Origin: Cecembia lonarensis LW9
Lineage (GTDB): Bacteria > Bacteroidota > Bacteroidia > Cytophagales > Cyclobacteriaceae
DNA length: 43,607 nucleotides
Assembly: GCF_000298295.1 (NCBI RefSeq)
Contig: NZ_AMGM01000033.1
Location: 1-43,607, forward strand
Reading direction: 5' to 3'
Made by a program: the position numbers and the translations under genes. Shown here piece by piece: positions 26,279 through 34,932 of this stretch (position 1 is its first letter; every line of letters starts with the position of its first letter). Under the pieces are notes generated by a model. The model was not told the DNA's origin and did no database searches. It was given only the letters and a program-made list of their open reading frames with translations.

Positions 26279-26665
26279 GTGGTTATCATTTCAATTTTCC
26301 TTATCTGATTCCTGCCCAACACCTTACCGGGACTAAGTCTTACCATTTCTAAACTAAAGAATAATTTTTAAAATCCCTAATCCAGCATTGATTATAACCT
26401 TTTAGTTCCCAGTTAACTGCATCATTCGAGGATCAAGAAAAACCAAAGATTATTCTAAAAAATCCGTTCTACACCCTCTCCCCAAAACTAATTAATAAGT
26501 AAACTTAAAATATGCTGAATTTTGGCCTTTTTCTATAGTTTTTAAAAATAATGTTCGACTACACCATCATCATGATCTTCAAGGCATGCCTGGTTTCCCA
26601 TGCCCAACTCAGCAATAGTGGTTTGAATTGGAGATTTGATGCTTAGTTGACGCGTAAGTTCTTAA
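26279..26665. other. AT-rich gene-poor region
   Basis: About 390 bases upstream of the propeller lipoprotein gene and before the decayed ATPase. A short frame at 26551-26646 (FDYTIIMIFKACLVSHAQ) vaguely recalls the N-terminus of an IS5-type transposase but is too short to name. No RNA gene is seen. Confidence 0.4.
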
Positions 26666-26716
26666 TTTTAGCTAAATTTATGAACTCAACTTCATATTTT
26701 TAGCTAAATTTGTGAA
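26666..26716 (+). repeat. Two 19-bp direct repeats, 32-bp period, upstream of the decayed ATPase
   Basis: TTTTAGCTAAATTTATGAA (26666-26684) and TTTTAGCTAAATTTGTGAA (26698-26716) differ at one base. Each contains the perfect palindrome TTTAGCTAAA, and an ATGAA/TTCAT pair lies between them. The second copy contains the GTG at 26712 from which the ATPase remnant can be read. Confidence 0.8.
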
Positions 26717-27168
26717 GCTAGATCCCGGCAAATTATGGAAATACAGAGAAAAATCCTTTGTCATTTTCAGGCTTTCAGCTTTTAGCAGGAATCTGAGGAA
26801 AGAGATTAACAAAAGCCAAAAAATTTATTTTTACGATCTGGGAATCCGAAATGCCATTATCAGAAATTTCAGCCCCTTGGATGTCCGATTGGATGTCGGA
26901 GGCTTATGGGAAAATTTCTGTATCAGTATATGGTTAAAATACAATCACAACAATAGAAGATTTGTCAACACCTAGTTTTGGAGGACCTATGACCAACAGG
27001 AAATCGACTATATCGAAGAAGTGGATGGAAAGTTTCACTGTTTTGAATTCAAATATACCCTCCGTACCAAATCCAAATTCCCTAAGATATTTCAGGAAAC
27101 CTATCCGGAATCAGCGTTCAAAGTCATAAGCCCAAAGAATATTTATGAATTGGCGGGTTTGGGATAAT
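26712..27168 (+). pseudogene. Decayed AAA+ ATPase (DUF4143/COG1373 type), C-terminal part only
   Basis: Only the DUF4143 half remains; the P-loop domain is absent. Reading from 26712 gives SFVIFRLSAFSRNLRKEI, KIYFYDLGIRNAIIRNFSP and LWENFCIS, all typical of DUF4143. An in-frame TAG at 26973-26975 interrupts it. The same frame then continues as FWRTYDQQEIDYIEE, GKFHCFEFKYT (PD-(D/E)xK-like D and ExK) and TYPESAF. A further shift at about 27120-27123 (one extra A in an A run) is needed to read VISPKNIYELAGLG to the TAA at 27166-27168. It is the third locus of this family in the window, with repeats upstream like the intact ones. No expressed product is likely. Confidence 0.85.
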
Positions 27169-27500
27169 CATAGCCTGAATTATATCTGCCTATTAGCAAG
27201 TTGGGGAAACCCTCACCATAAGATTTTCGCTTTGAGTCATTTTGATTAAATTTAGGTTAGGAAAAGGATGTCGAAAAACTTTGGTTAATGGAAAATACCA
27301 GGCCTCCCGCTTAATGACCATAGGCGATATTGCCAAATCGGCTGTTCTTATAGGTTTGAATTGAATTTGGAGGCGTTTTTTTGGGGATTTTAGGTAATTA
27401 GAGACATTTCCCAAACCCAAATTAATCGCTAAAATCACAACTTATGCTTTTTGTATCAGTATACTAAAGTGTACATTGTTTATCATTTAACACCAAAAAA
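27169..27500. other. Intergenic region with no supported gene
   Basis: 332 bases between the ATPase remnant and the small membrane protein. An 81-codon minus-strand frame (27193-27438) contains IKREAWYFPLTKVFRHPF. It has no signal, domain or plausible start context, and I regard it as chance or a repeat-borne frame rather than a gene. Confidence 0.4.
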
Positions 27501-27707
27501 ATGGATTTAACGAAAAAAGCAAAAGAAGAATTAGAAGAACGATTGGAAAAAATTGAAAATTTTATTGCAAAAAAAGGTTTGGGATCAACCTACCTACAAA
27601 AGGCCCAAAAAACACAAAGAGACATCAACCTGCTTCTCGCTTTAGGTGGTGTTCTTACCATTGCCGGCCTTGTCCTATGGATGAAAGTGAGGAACGACGA
27701 AGAATAA
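27501..27707 (+). CDS. Small single-TM protein with N-terminal coiled coil
   Basis: 68 residues. The first half is a charged helix likely to form a coiled coil (TKKAKEELEERLEKIENFI), the second half one transmembrane segment (about 43-61, INLLLALGGVLTIAGLVLWM) with a short charged end. Unknown function. ATG start, clean stop and a possible hairpin after it support a real gene. It stands alone. Confidence 0.65.
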   Translation: MDLTKKAKEELEERLEKIENFIAKKGLGSTYLQKAQKTQRDINLLLALGGVLTIAGLVLWMKVRNDEE

Positions 27708-27727
27708 ACTGGTTTTTAAAGATTTTC

Positions 27728-27761
27728 GATCAATGGGTTGATTAATTTCAACCCTTTGATC
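27728..27761. repeat. Long hairpin after the small membrane protein gene
   Basis: GATCAATGGGTTGA (27728-27741) pairs with TCAACCCTTTGATC (27748-27761), one T-T mismatch, 6-nt loop. There is no T tract. It begins 21 nt after the stop codon at 27707 and may protect or partly terminate the message. The rest of 27762-28036 shows only short TATCCAATATC repeats and no gene. Confidence 0.5.
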
Positions 27762-28036
27762 CAATCAAAGTCATTAATATTTGCTGTATCAATCGAGCGT
27801 CATCTGTACTAATTGTAATTCTATGCTCTGTGACTAAGTGATTTACATTTAATTTTACCAAATTCTTTCCATTTTTTAGATAAATATCATTTTTAACTCA
27901 TGCATTGCTATATCCAATATCTACTAATATCCAATATCCACAAATATCTCTTTCAAATCCATTATCCCCCTTCTCCAAAATTCACCTTGTCCCCTTCTTC
28001 AAATACCCTTATCTTACGGGATTAAAATTTACATCT

Positions 28037-30562
28037 ATGAAGAAACTATACACGCTGATTCTTGGCTTGCTGCTCAGCTTCCAGGTATTTGCCCAAAAAA
28101 GCCCTGAAGATTTTCTGGGCTACCAAATGGGAGAAAGATTTACCCCCCATCATAGGGTAGTGGATTACTTCGAACATTTGGCCTCCACCCTGCCCAATGT
28201 TAAATTGGTATATTATGGGGAAACCTATGAAAAAAGACCGCTATTCGTAGCCATTGTTTCCAGCCCAGAGAATATTGGAAACCTGGAGAATATCCGCTTG
28301 GATAACCTCAAAAGAACGGGCATGGCAGAGGGCAGTCCAAGCACTTCCGTCGCCATCAACTGGATGTCCTACAATGTGCACGGCAATGAAGCTGTGGGCA
28401 CGGAAGCTGCCATGAAAACTTTTTGGCAGATCGCTGATCCCAACAATGACTTATCCAAAGATTGGCTGAAAAGTCAGGTGCTCATCATTGATCCATGTGC
28501 CAATCCAGACGGAAAAGACCGCTATACGGTTTGGTACAACCAAAAACAGAATAAAAGACTACAGCCAGACCCTCAGTCTATTGAGCACTTCGAACCTTGG
28601 CCTGGAGGTAGACCAAACCATTACCTGCTTGATCTGAACAGGGATTGGGCCTGGCAAACGCAGGTAGAATCTGAACAAAGATTAAAGCTTTACCATGAGT
28701 GGATGCCACACCTTTTTGTGGATTTCCATGAGCAAGGCATCAATGACCCCTTCTATTTTGCGCCTGCTGCCCGACCTACCCACGAGCAGCTTACCCCTTT
28801 CCAACATGAGTTTCAGGAAATCTATGGAAGAAATACTGCCCGGTATTTTGATGAAAATGGTTGGTTCTATTTTACCAAAGAAAGATTTGACCTCCTTTAC
28901 CCGTCCTATGGCGACACTTATCCCATGTACAGTGGTGCTATCGGAATGACCATAGAAAAAGGTGGGTCTGGACGTGCCGGATTGGGTATGTTGGACGCCT
29001 TGGGAGATACAGTTACGCTTAAAGAGAGAATAGAGCATCAGCATTATGCCGGTATTTCCGCCATTGAAGTTACCTCCCAAAATGCCGGAAGACTGGCAGA
29101 AGAGTTCAGCAATTATTTCAAAAGCAACAGCACCAACCCAAGAGCCAAATACAAGAGCTTTGTGATCAAAGGAGACCAAAATCCGGAGAGAGTAAAAGCC
29201 CTGCTTGCCCTAATGGATAAAAATAAGATCCAGTATGGATTTGCGGGAAACAGGTCGGGATTGAGAGGCTTGGATTACAATACAGGAAAGACAGCGACTT
29301 TCTCTACTACTGAAAAAGACATTGTCATCAATGCTTACCAACCCAAATCGGTATTGACCCAGGTACTCTTTGAACCCGAGGCCACCCTACAGGACAGTAT
29401 CACTTATGACATCACGAGCTGGGCAATGCCTTATGCTTACGGCGTACAGGCTTATGCCTTGGAAAGCCGTTTGGATGCTGCCAAGAAGTTTGAAAAACCT
29501 GCTTTCACCCCAAACAAAGTGGACGGAAAACCATTGGCTTACCTGGCCCCTTGGCATGCTACTGTCCACGCTAAATATTTAGCAGCTTTATTGAATGAAG
29601 GAATCAGGGTAAGGTTTGCAGAATTTGACTTTGAAATCGGTGGTCAGTCCTATCCGGCAGGCACCTTAATTATTCACAGGAATGGCAACCAATACGTGGC
29701 CGATTATGACAAAAAAGTCGTAGACCTTGCCAATACATTCGAGATCAGCCTGCAAACCAGTAATTCCGCTTATGTAGACAAGGGGAAAGATTTCGGTTCA
29801 CCCGATGTCCGACCCATTGTCAAGCCTAACGTTGCCCTTCTCGGTGGTAGCGGCACCTCTTCCCTGAATTTTGGAGAGCTTTGGTATTTCTTTGAGCAGG
29901 AGTTAGATTATCCAGTGAGTATTCTGGAAGCAGAAAACCTGACAAGATTTGACCTTTCCAAATACCATGTGATCATTTTGCCATCCAGCTGGGGTTCCTA
30001 TCTCAATGAAAGCAATATGAACAAGGTAATGGACTGGGTCAGAAATGGCGGCAAACTGATTGCTATTGAAAATGCATTGAATGCTTTCGCTGACAGAAAT
30101 GGCTTTGACCTAAGCCGCTATGATACAGAGGAGGAAAAAAAGGCTGCTGAAAAAGAGCAAAAGGAAATTCAGAACGTGGAAAGGTTAGAACCTTATCAGG
30201 AAAGGGAAAGGTTGGCCATTGCCAATGCTGCCGCAGGAGCCATTTATGAAGTAACCTTTGACAAAACCCATCCACTGGGATTTGGAATGGGAGGCAAATT
30301 CTACACCTTGAAAAACAACAGTTCCCGTTATTCTTACCTCAATAATGGCGTCAATGCAGGAATCATCCCAAGCAATGATGCTTACCGCTTTGGCTATATC
30401 GGCCACAAAATCAAACCTAAAATGCCAAAGTCTATGGTATATGGCGTAGAGCCCAAAGGCAGGGGACAGATCGTCTACATGGTGGACAATCCGATGTTCC
30501 GTTCCTTCTGGGAAAGCGGCAAGTTGTTGATGGCGAATGCGGTGTTTTTGGTAGGACAGTAG
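28037..30562 (+). CDS. M14 family zinc carboxypeptidase-like peptidase, secreted
   Basis: 841-residue secreted protein. The ATG at 28037 gives a clean Sec signal peptide (KKLYTLILGLLLSFQVFA, cleavage near residue 19); the open frame extends 44 codons upstream but those residues are not signal-like. The M14 domain has the zinc ligands H115 and E118 (NVHGNEAVG) and H231 (FVDFHEQGIND), and R202 in LLDLNRDWAW. The C-terminal half (from about 600) contains a glutamine-amidotransferase-like fold (VALLGGSGTSSLNFGELWYF, KYHVIILPSSWGSYL), as in the large Bacteroidota M14 proteins. Probable periplasmic or extracellular peptide degradation. No partner gene adjoins it. Confidence 0.92.
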   Translation: MKKLYTLILGLLLSFQVFAQKSPEDFLGYQMGERFTPHHRVVDYFEHLASTLPNVKLVYYGETYEKRPLFVAIVSSPENIGNLENIRLDNLKRTGMAEGSPSTSVAINWMSYNVHGNEAVGTEAAMKTFWQIADPNNDLSKDWLKSQVLIIDPCANPDGKDRYTVWYNQKQNKRLQPDPQSIEHFEPWPGGRPNHYLLDLNRDWAWQTQVESEQRLKLYHEWMPHLFVDFHEQGINDPFYFAPAARPTHEQLTPFQHEFQEIYGRNTARYFDENGWFYFTKERFDLLYPSYGDTYPMYSGAIGMTIEKGGSGRAGLGMLDALGDTVTLKERIEHQHYAGISAIEVTSQNAGRLAEEFSNYFKSNSTNPRAKYKSFVIKGDQNPERVKALLALMDKNKIQYGFAGNRSGLRGLDYNTGKTATFSTTEKDIVINAYQPKSVLTQVLFEPEATLQDSITYDITSWAMPYAYGVQAYALESRLDAAKKFEKPAFTPNKVDGKPLAYLAPWHATVHAKYLAALLNEGIRVRFAEFDFEIGGQSYPAGTLIIHRNGNQYVADYDKKVVDLANTFEISLQTSNSAYVDKGKDFGSPDVRPIVKPNVALLGGSGTSSLNFGELWYFFEQELDYPVSILEAENLTRFDLSKYHVIILPSSWGSYLNESNMNKVMDWVRNGGKLIAIENALNAFADRNGFDLSRYDTEEEKKAAEKEQKEIQNVERLEPYQERERLAIANAAAGAIYEVTFDKTHPLGFGMGGKFYTLKNNSSRYSYLNNGVNAGIIPSNDAYRFGYIGHKIKPKMPKSMVYGVEPKGRGQIVYMVDNPMFRSFWESGKLLMANAVFLVGQ

Positions 30563-30911
30563 TTTAGAAGCTAGAATTAAGAAGCTAGAAGCAAGACTCG
30601 ATCTGTGTATAAGTGGAGATTTTGTACGAAGTACCATGTACCAAGAAAAATTTCGAGCAAATAGCAAGCGAGCTTACCTACCTTCAGGTAGAAAATGAGA
30701 GTTTAGAAGCGAGAGTTTAGAGACAAGAGACAAAGAAGCAAAAGGTCGGATTTCGGAAGGCTGATGTAGGAATGATTTGAAGTAAGTTAAGGTCTTATTC
30801 CTTGTGTCTTTTGTCTCATATCTTATAATTCGAAAAAAGCGGAAAAATCTGCGAAAATCAGCCCAATCTGCGTCATCCGCGTTCCATTATTATTGGAAGC
30901 ATTGAGACACT
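30563..30911. repeat. Second copy of the dispersed repeat cluster
   Basis: About 350 bases without a gene. It contains GAAGCTAGAAGCAAGACTCG, then AGCGAGCTTACCTACCTTCA followed by GGTAG (a small CTACCT/AGGTAG hairpin), and GTTTAGAAGCGAGAG units like those at 24.5-24.7 kb. Near 30840-30895 is a GAAAATCAGCCCAATCTGCG stretch, also of dispersed-repeat type. Confidence 0.65.
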
Positions 30912-30948
30912 AAACCTCCTGGACATATCCTATCCAGGAGGTTTTTTT
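30912..30948 (+). terminator. Perfect 12-bp hairpin with T tract
   Basis: AAACCTCCTGGA (30912-30923) pairs with TCCAGGAGGTTT (30933-30944), 9-nt loop, then T residues to 30948. It is oriented for plus-strand transcripts arriving from the M14 gene 350 nt upstream, and faces the end of the convergent ATPase gene. Confidence 0.85.
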
Positions 30949-30978
30949 ATGGTAAGGCTAAAGAATAAAAATCAACTT

Positions 30979-32193
30979 TCAGAAATACTTCCTGAAAAAA
31001 TCTTCTGACCATGGTTGCATACAGGCAAACTGAAATTGAAAATCAGCATAGGTATCCGTAAATAATTGATACTTTTTATGTTTAGCCATTCGTTCATCAA
31101 ACTTAGCTTCTATCGCTATTGGTGGATGTTCATCAGGTAGAACAAAGTCAATCTCCTTCCCATCAGCTGTCCGCCAAAACCGGATTCCATCCAGCCCAAA
31201 CTTATCAACCACCAAACGGAAAACGGCTTGTTCCCAGATTTCCCCCTTATCCAAGCGTTGATGGATTGGCGTAAAGTTGTTGAGGAGGGAATTTCGTAAT
31301 CCTGCATCTAGTAAATAGCCCTTAGGCATTTTAACCAATTCCTTTCGCAGATTGGCATAAAAAGGTCTAATCAGGGAAATATGAAAACACTTTACCATCA
31401 CTCCAATATAATTTTGAATAGTCTCATTTCTGGACTGTAAGGTATTGCTCAATTCATTAATGTTAACCAACTGACCTGTCTGAGAAGCCAACAATTGAAA
31501 GAGTCGATAGAATACAACTTCATTCTGAACCCCCGATTCAATGATATCTCTTTTGATAAATGAATCCCTTATTTCTTTGAGCATTTCAATTTTTTCAGGA
31601 ATTGATTTTTCAGAAATGACGGCAGGGTATCCTCCATACAGCATAAACCCTTCCCATTCCAGTTGCAGCTCATGGAGTCTTAGACTCTTCGCATGAGGCT
31701 GATTTTTAATCCGAGCAGCTTCCTCCCAAAGTTCTTCTTTCCCACTTAATTGCAAGTACTCTTCAAAATCAAAGGTGAATAGATTAAAAATCCGCTTTCT
31801 ACCAGCCAATGAATCGTTAAAAGTTGAATCTATATAAAAAGCACTACTGCCGCTGGCTACAATCTTCAATAAATGGTTGTATTCATCAAACAAAAGTTTC
31901 AGAAAATTGGACGGGTCAGATAGGTATTGAATTTCATCGAGAAAAACAATGGTTTTAACTTCCTGATTTGGGAGATAAGCCAAAAGGTTAAGAGGGTTGG
32001 CGTCCAATTCTGCCAAGAGCATTTTATTCTCTAAATTTATAAATATTTCGGGTATGCCGTTTCGCTTACAATGTTTTCGCAAATCATTCAAAAGTGTAGA
32101 TTTACCCGTCTGCCTAGCACCTGTCAGTATCGTGAATTCTTTCTTTGAAAGATGCTGTACAAGCTTGTTAAATAACTTCCTAATCATTCCCAT
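30979..32193 (-). CDS. AAA+ ATPase with DUF4143 / PD-(D/E)xK-like C-terminus (locus A)
   Basis: 404-residue protein of the COG1373 type. The N-terminal P-loop domain has Walker A GARQTGKSTLLNDL (25-38) and Walker B TIVFLDEIQYL (D86, E87), followed by VASGSSAFYI and the SLAGRKRIFNLFTFDFEEYL segment typical of the family. The middle is a winged-helix region (LASQTGQLVNINELSNTL). The DUF4143 end carries FWRTADGKEIDFVL and PIAIEAKF, matching the D-x(n)-ExK pattern of PD-(D/E)xK nucleases (D349, E362, K364). Function of the family is not known. ATG at 32193; another at 32187. Three 33-bp direct repeats lie 21 nt upstream. It is divergent from the DUF4221 gene and has no operon partner. Confidence 0.9.
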   Translation of the reverse strand: MGMIRKLFNKLVQHLSKKEFTILTGARQTGKSTLLNDLRKHCKRNGIPEIFINLENKMLLAELDANPLNLLAYLPNQEVKTIVFLDEIQYLSDPSNFLKLLFDEYNHLLKIVASGSSAFYIDSTFNDSLAGRKRIFNLFTFDFEEYLQLSGKEELWEEAARIKNQPHAKSLRLHELQLEWEGFMLYGGYPAVISEKSIPEKIEMLKEIRDSFIKRDIIESGVQNEVVFYRLFQLLASQTGQLVNINELSNTLQSRNETIQNYIGVMVKCFHISLIRPFYANLRKELVKMPKGYLLDAGLRNSLLNNFTPIHQRLDKGEIWEQAVFRLVVDKFGLDGIRFWRTADGKEIDFVLPDEHPPIAIEAKFDERMAKHKKYQLFTDTYADFQFQFACMQPWSEDFFRKYF

Positions 32194-32214
32194 TTAGTAT
32201 CCAAACACCAATAT

Positions 32215-32303
32215 TAGTAAAATTATCCGATATTTTATCTATTTAGATAGTAAAATAATCTGATATTTTATCTATTACACTAGTAAAATTATCTGATTTT
32301 ACC
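32215..32303 (-). repeat. Three tandem 33-bp repeats upstream of ATPase A
   Basis: Units start at 32215, 32248 and 32281, exactly 33 bp apart; the third is partial (to about 32303). Each begins TAGTAAAATTATCTGAT or a one- or two-base variant, and the first two continue ATTTTATCTATT. The core AAAATAATCTGATATTTT is an imperfect palindrome. The array sits 21-110 nt upstream of the ATPase ATG, as an operator would. A period of 33 bp is about three helical turns. Confidence 0.88.
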
Positions 32304-32435
32304 CTGCAAACAACTATCCCCAATAGTCTGATAGTACTTAAGCGTAAAAATTCAAACTTATATTCTCACATTAAATTTTTGATTTTTTGTTTCTCAATTT
32401 TTTCATTAACTTTTTAGTCTCAAAACTGAGGCTTT

Positions 32436-33578
32436 ATGAAATATACGCTAGCATTAGTTCTTTTCCTTTCACTAATCTTTGCCTGTAATCCATCAAAGGA
32501 AGCTAAAATGGATTTCAGCCAACGCACAATTACTATGGATACGGTAATGGTGGATGCTAAAGACGAGATACTATTTTTAATCGGGGACTTGATGATGTCG
32601 GACCTTTCTTCTGACAAACAATTCCTGTACTATTTTAACCCCATGAACCTGACTTTGGAAATTGTGGACCTGGACAAATTGGAGTTTGTAAGGCGGGTTT
32701 CTTACGAAGAAGAGGGTCCAGATGGAGTAGGAAGGTTTCCCATGCAATTTCAGGTGCTGTCTGGCGAACAGTTGTTTATTGGAAGCTTTACCCATCGGGG
32801 AATTTTTGACCAGAAAGGGAGAAGAGTAAAAGATTTAAATTTTAAAATAGATGAATTTATAGGTGAAAAAGTTACTCCTAATTACTTTGAAAAAACATTA
32901 AAAGTACATCCAACAAATCCACAAAAATTGATTTCAATTTGGAATGACTGGGGTGATGCTCCCAATATTTTCGGAATAATTGACACGCAGAAAAAAGTTT
33001 TTGAAAATTTACCCATACCAGCATTCGATTATCTTTCAGAATTTCGAATGATTTATGCTGATGGAGGCATTACCCGGGCAGTTTTAGGAGAAGACTCACA
33101 AATCACTTTAGTAAATAACAAAAGTATTTTGTCGAACAACATAGGTTCAGATGTCTATATATATGACTTTGAGACTGAAAAATTAAACCACATGCCCACA
33201 AGACATCAATCACTCCCGTCAAGAAAGTCTCTTAAAATTCCGCAAATAGTAGAGTCAATGCCAGAATTTCATGAACTCAACCGCAAACTAGGAGAAGACA
33301 TCAACTTTACCGCACCTGTATGGGATGAAGAAAATGAAATTTACTATCGCTTTGCCTACTACATGAAAAACAAAGAAGTAGATGGCTTGCATCAACAGGC
33401 AGGGGCTGAGGTGTTTTTAATTGCGCTGGATAAGAACTTTGATTTAATATCCGAAACGCTACTGGAATTGTATCATAAAATCCCTGGGTGCCATTTTATC
33501 AAAGACGGCAGGATCTGGATTTTTGAGAACATGGACGACGAAATGGCATTTGTCCGTTTGAATCTCTCCCACAACTAA
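32436..33578 (+). CDS. DUF4221 family propeller-type lipoprotein, first copy
   Basis: 380-residue lipoprotein with SPII signal (lipobox IFAC, C17). The body has propeller-like blades, for example QFLYYFNPMNLTLEIVDLD, EEEGPDGVGRF, and a C-terminal HFIKDGRIWIFENMDDEMAF, a pattern recalling the DUF4221 family. No enzymatic motif. It is the first of two tandem paralogues; the second starts 8 nt after its stop, so they are probably co-transcribed. It is divergent from ATPase A with the 33-bp repeats between the two genes, so the repeats might affect both promoters. Confidence 0.82.
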   Translation: MKYTLALVLFLSLIFACNPSKEAKMDFSQRTITMDTVMVDAKDEILFLIGDLMMSDLSSDKQFLYYFNPMNLTLEIVDLDKLEFVRRVSYEEEGPDGVGRFPMQFQVLSGEQLFIGSFTHRGIFDQKGRRVKDLNFKIDEFIGEKVTPNYFEKTLKVHPTNPQKLISIWNDWGDAPNIFGIIDTQKKVFENLPIPAFDYLSEFRMIYADGGITRAVLGEDSQITLVNNKSILSNNIGSDVYIYDFETEKLNHMPTRHQSLPSRKSLKIPQIVESMPEFHELNRKLGEDINFTAPVWDEENEIYYRFAYYMKNKEVDGLHQQAGAEVFLIALDKNFDLISETLLELYHKIPGCHFIKDGRIWIFENMDDEMAFVRLNLSHN

Positions 33579-33586
33579 AAAAATTT

Positions 33587-34741
33587 ATGAAAAAATATGC
33601 ACTCACCTTCTTTTCGATAATCTTATATGCCTGCGGAGGGAATACAACTGAAACCCAAACTGATTTCTCCAATATCACTTTCACCATGGATACAGTGATG
33701 GTCGATCCTGGAGAGGAAATTATCAACCTCAGAGGTGGCTTGTGGAACAGTACGATGAATTCGGACTACTCCAAGCTTTATCTTTGGGACAATCAAGCTT
33801 TTACTTTAGATATTATCAATCTTGATGAATTGGTTTTGGAGAGAAAAGTACCTTTTGAAAAAGAAGGTCCAAATGGGGTTGGTCCCAATGTCAATTGGAT
33901 AGATTTGGTAGATGAAAATCAAATTCTCCTCGCCAACTTTCAGGGAATTGGCAAATTTGACCTTAACGGGATTAAGTTATCGCACCATAAGCTTGAAAAG
34001 GATAAGTTTGAAGGAGACAGTTTATTAGAAGGAGAAATTTTTCAAAGAAAATCTTTTCCTGTAGCAGGTGGAAGTGTGATTTACGGTTTGCTGGTAAACC
34101 CTTGGTTGAGCCCAAAAGTATCATTGTCCAAAGTAGATTTTGAAGCCAAAACCATCAAAAAAATGAAATTGCCCGGTGAAGAAGAGTTGCCGGATTATGT
34201 GGTGAATGGAAATACTGAAAATATATCAACTATTATTACTTCTGAAAAAAACCTCCAAAAATTTGGCAATAAGCTGATTCTATCCAGCACAGGCTATACA
34301 GATCTATATATTTTGGATTTGAAAAATGACAGTGTTTACCATGTAGATTATTCTCCAAAGCTATCGGCGAAAGCAAAGAAAGGTGGCTATCCATCAGAAG
34401 TCAATACAGTGGAGCGTTTGAAAGAAATCATTCAGGTCATACATGGAGAAATCAACTTTCAACCACTGATTTGGGATGATAAAAATAAAAGGTTTTACAG
34501 GTTTTCCTTCGAAACCAGCCCCATGGAAAACACTGATTGGCCCTTATTTCAACCAGCTGTACTAAAGCCTTTATCAAAATTATTTTTGAGCATCTTAGAT
34601 GAAGATTTTAACCTTTTAGGTGAATCCGAAGTAAGCCACTTGGGTAGTGTGCCTATTTATGCCTTCGTCAAAGACGGAAAAATCTGGTATTACGTGAATG
34701 TGGATGATGAACTTGGTTTTGTGAGGATGGCTTTTGATTGA
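33587..34741 (+). CDS. DUF4221 family propeller-type lipoprotein, second copy
   Basis: 384-residue paralogue of the preceding gene. SPII signal with lipobox LYAC (C16). Conserved with its neighbour are FTMDTVMVDPGEEIINL near the start, EKEGPNGVGPNV in the middle and FVKDGKIWYYVNVDDELGF at the end. Tandem duplication with divergence is the simple reading. It ends 189 nt before ATPase B; a long hairpin and two 37-bp repeats fill the gap. Confidence 0.82.
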   Translation: MKKYALTFFSIILYACGGNTTETQTDFSNITFTMDTVMVDPGEEIINLRGGLWNSTMNSDYSKLYLWDNQAFTLDIINLDELVLERKVPFEKEGPNGVGPNVNWIDLVDENQILLANFQGIGKFDLNGIKLSHHKLEKDKFEGDSLLEGEIFQRKSFPVAGGSVIYGLLVNPWLSPKVSLSKVDFEAKTIKKMKLPGEEELPDYVVNGNTENISTIITSEKNLQKFGNKLILSSTGYTDLYILDLKNDSVYHVDYSPKLSAKAKKGGYPSEVNTVERLKEIIQVIHGEINFQPLIWDDKNKRFYRFSFETSPMENTDWPLFQPAVLKPLSKLFLSILDEDFNLLGESEVSHLGSVPIYAFVKDGKIWYYVNVDDELGFVRMAFD

Positions 34742-34756
34742 TGATTCCTCCATTAA

Positions 34757-34789
34757 ACTCATACCATGACTCTGAGTCAAGGCATGAGT
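34757..34789. repeat. 16-bp-arm hairpin at the left edge of ATPase locus B
   Basis: ACTCATACCATGACTC (34757-34772) and GAGTCAAGGCATGAGT (34774-34789) pair at 14 of 16 positions around a single T. It shares the CCATGACTC and GGCATGA elements with the hairpin at 36123-36155 on the other side of the ATPase gene. No T tract. Confidence 0.75.
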
Positions 34790-34820
34790 ACGGCTCTAAG
34801 CCATAGCATAATTTTTTTTT

Positions 34821-34932
34821 ACCATGAAAAACGCAACCCAAACTTTCATTTTTCATGCATAAAACTTTTAATTCAAAATTTTTAAACCTAGATTTACCAT
34901 GAAAATCGAAACTCAAACTTTCATATTTCATG
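34821..34932 (+). repeat. Two 37-bp direct repeats, the second containing the start codon of ATPase B
   Basis: Copies at 34821-34857 and 34896-34932, 75 bp apart, differ at four positions. Both start ACCATGAAAA and end TTTCATG. In copy 2, CCATGAAA and TTTCATGG are perfect inverted arms, and the terminal ATG (34930-34932) is the ATPase start codon. The site could be bound by protein or, in mRNA, fold over the start. Confidence 0.85.

Noticed and set aside
26551-26646. Short frame with FDYTIIMIFKACLVSHAQLS, loosely like an IS5 transposase N-terminus
   Set aside because: About 31 codons and only a vague resemblance; no terminal inverted repeats or further transposase motifs nearby.
27193-27438. 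81-codon minus-strand frame with IKREAWYFPLTKVFRHPF
   Set aside because: No recognisable domain, no leader context and a low-complexity intergenic setting; possibly part of a dispersed repeat, not a supported gene.
32215-32303. CRISPR array
   Set aside because: The 33-bp units are directly tandem with no spacers, only three copies, and no cas gene is in the window.
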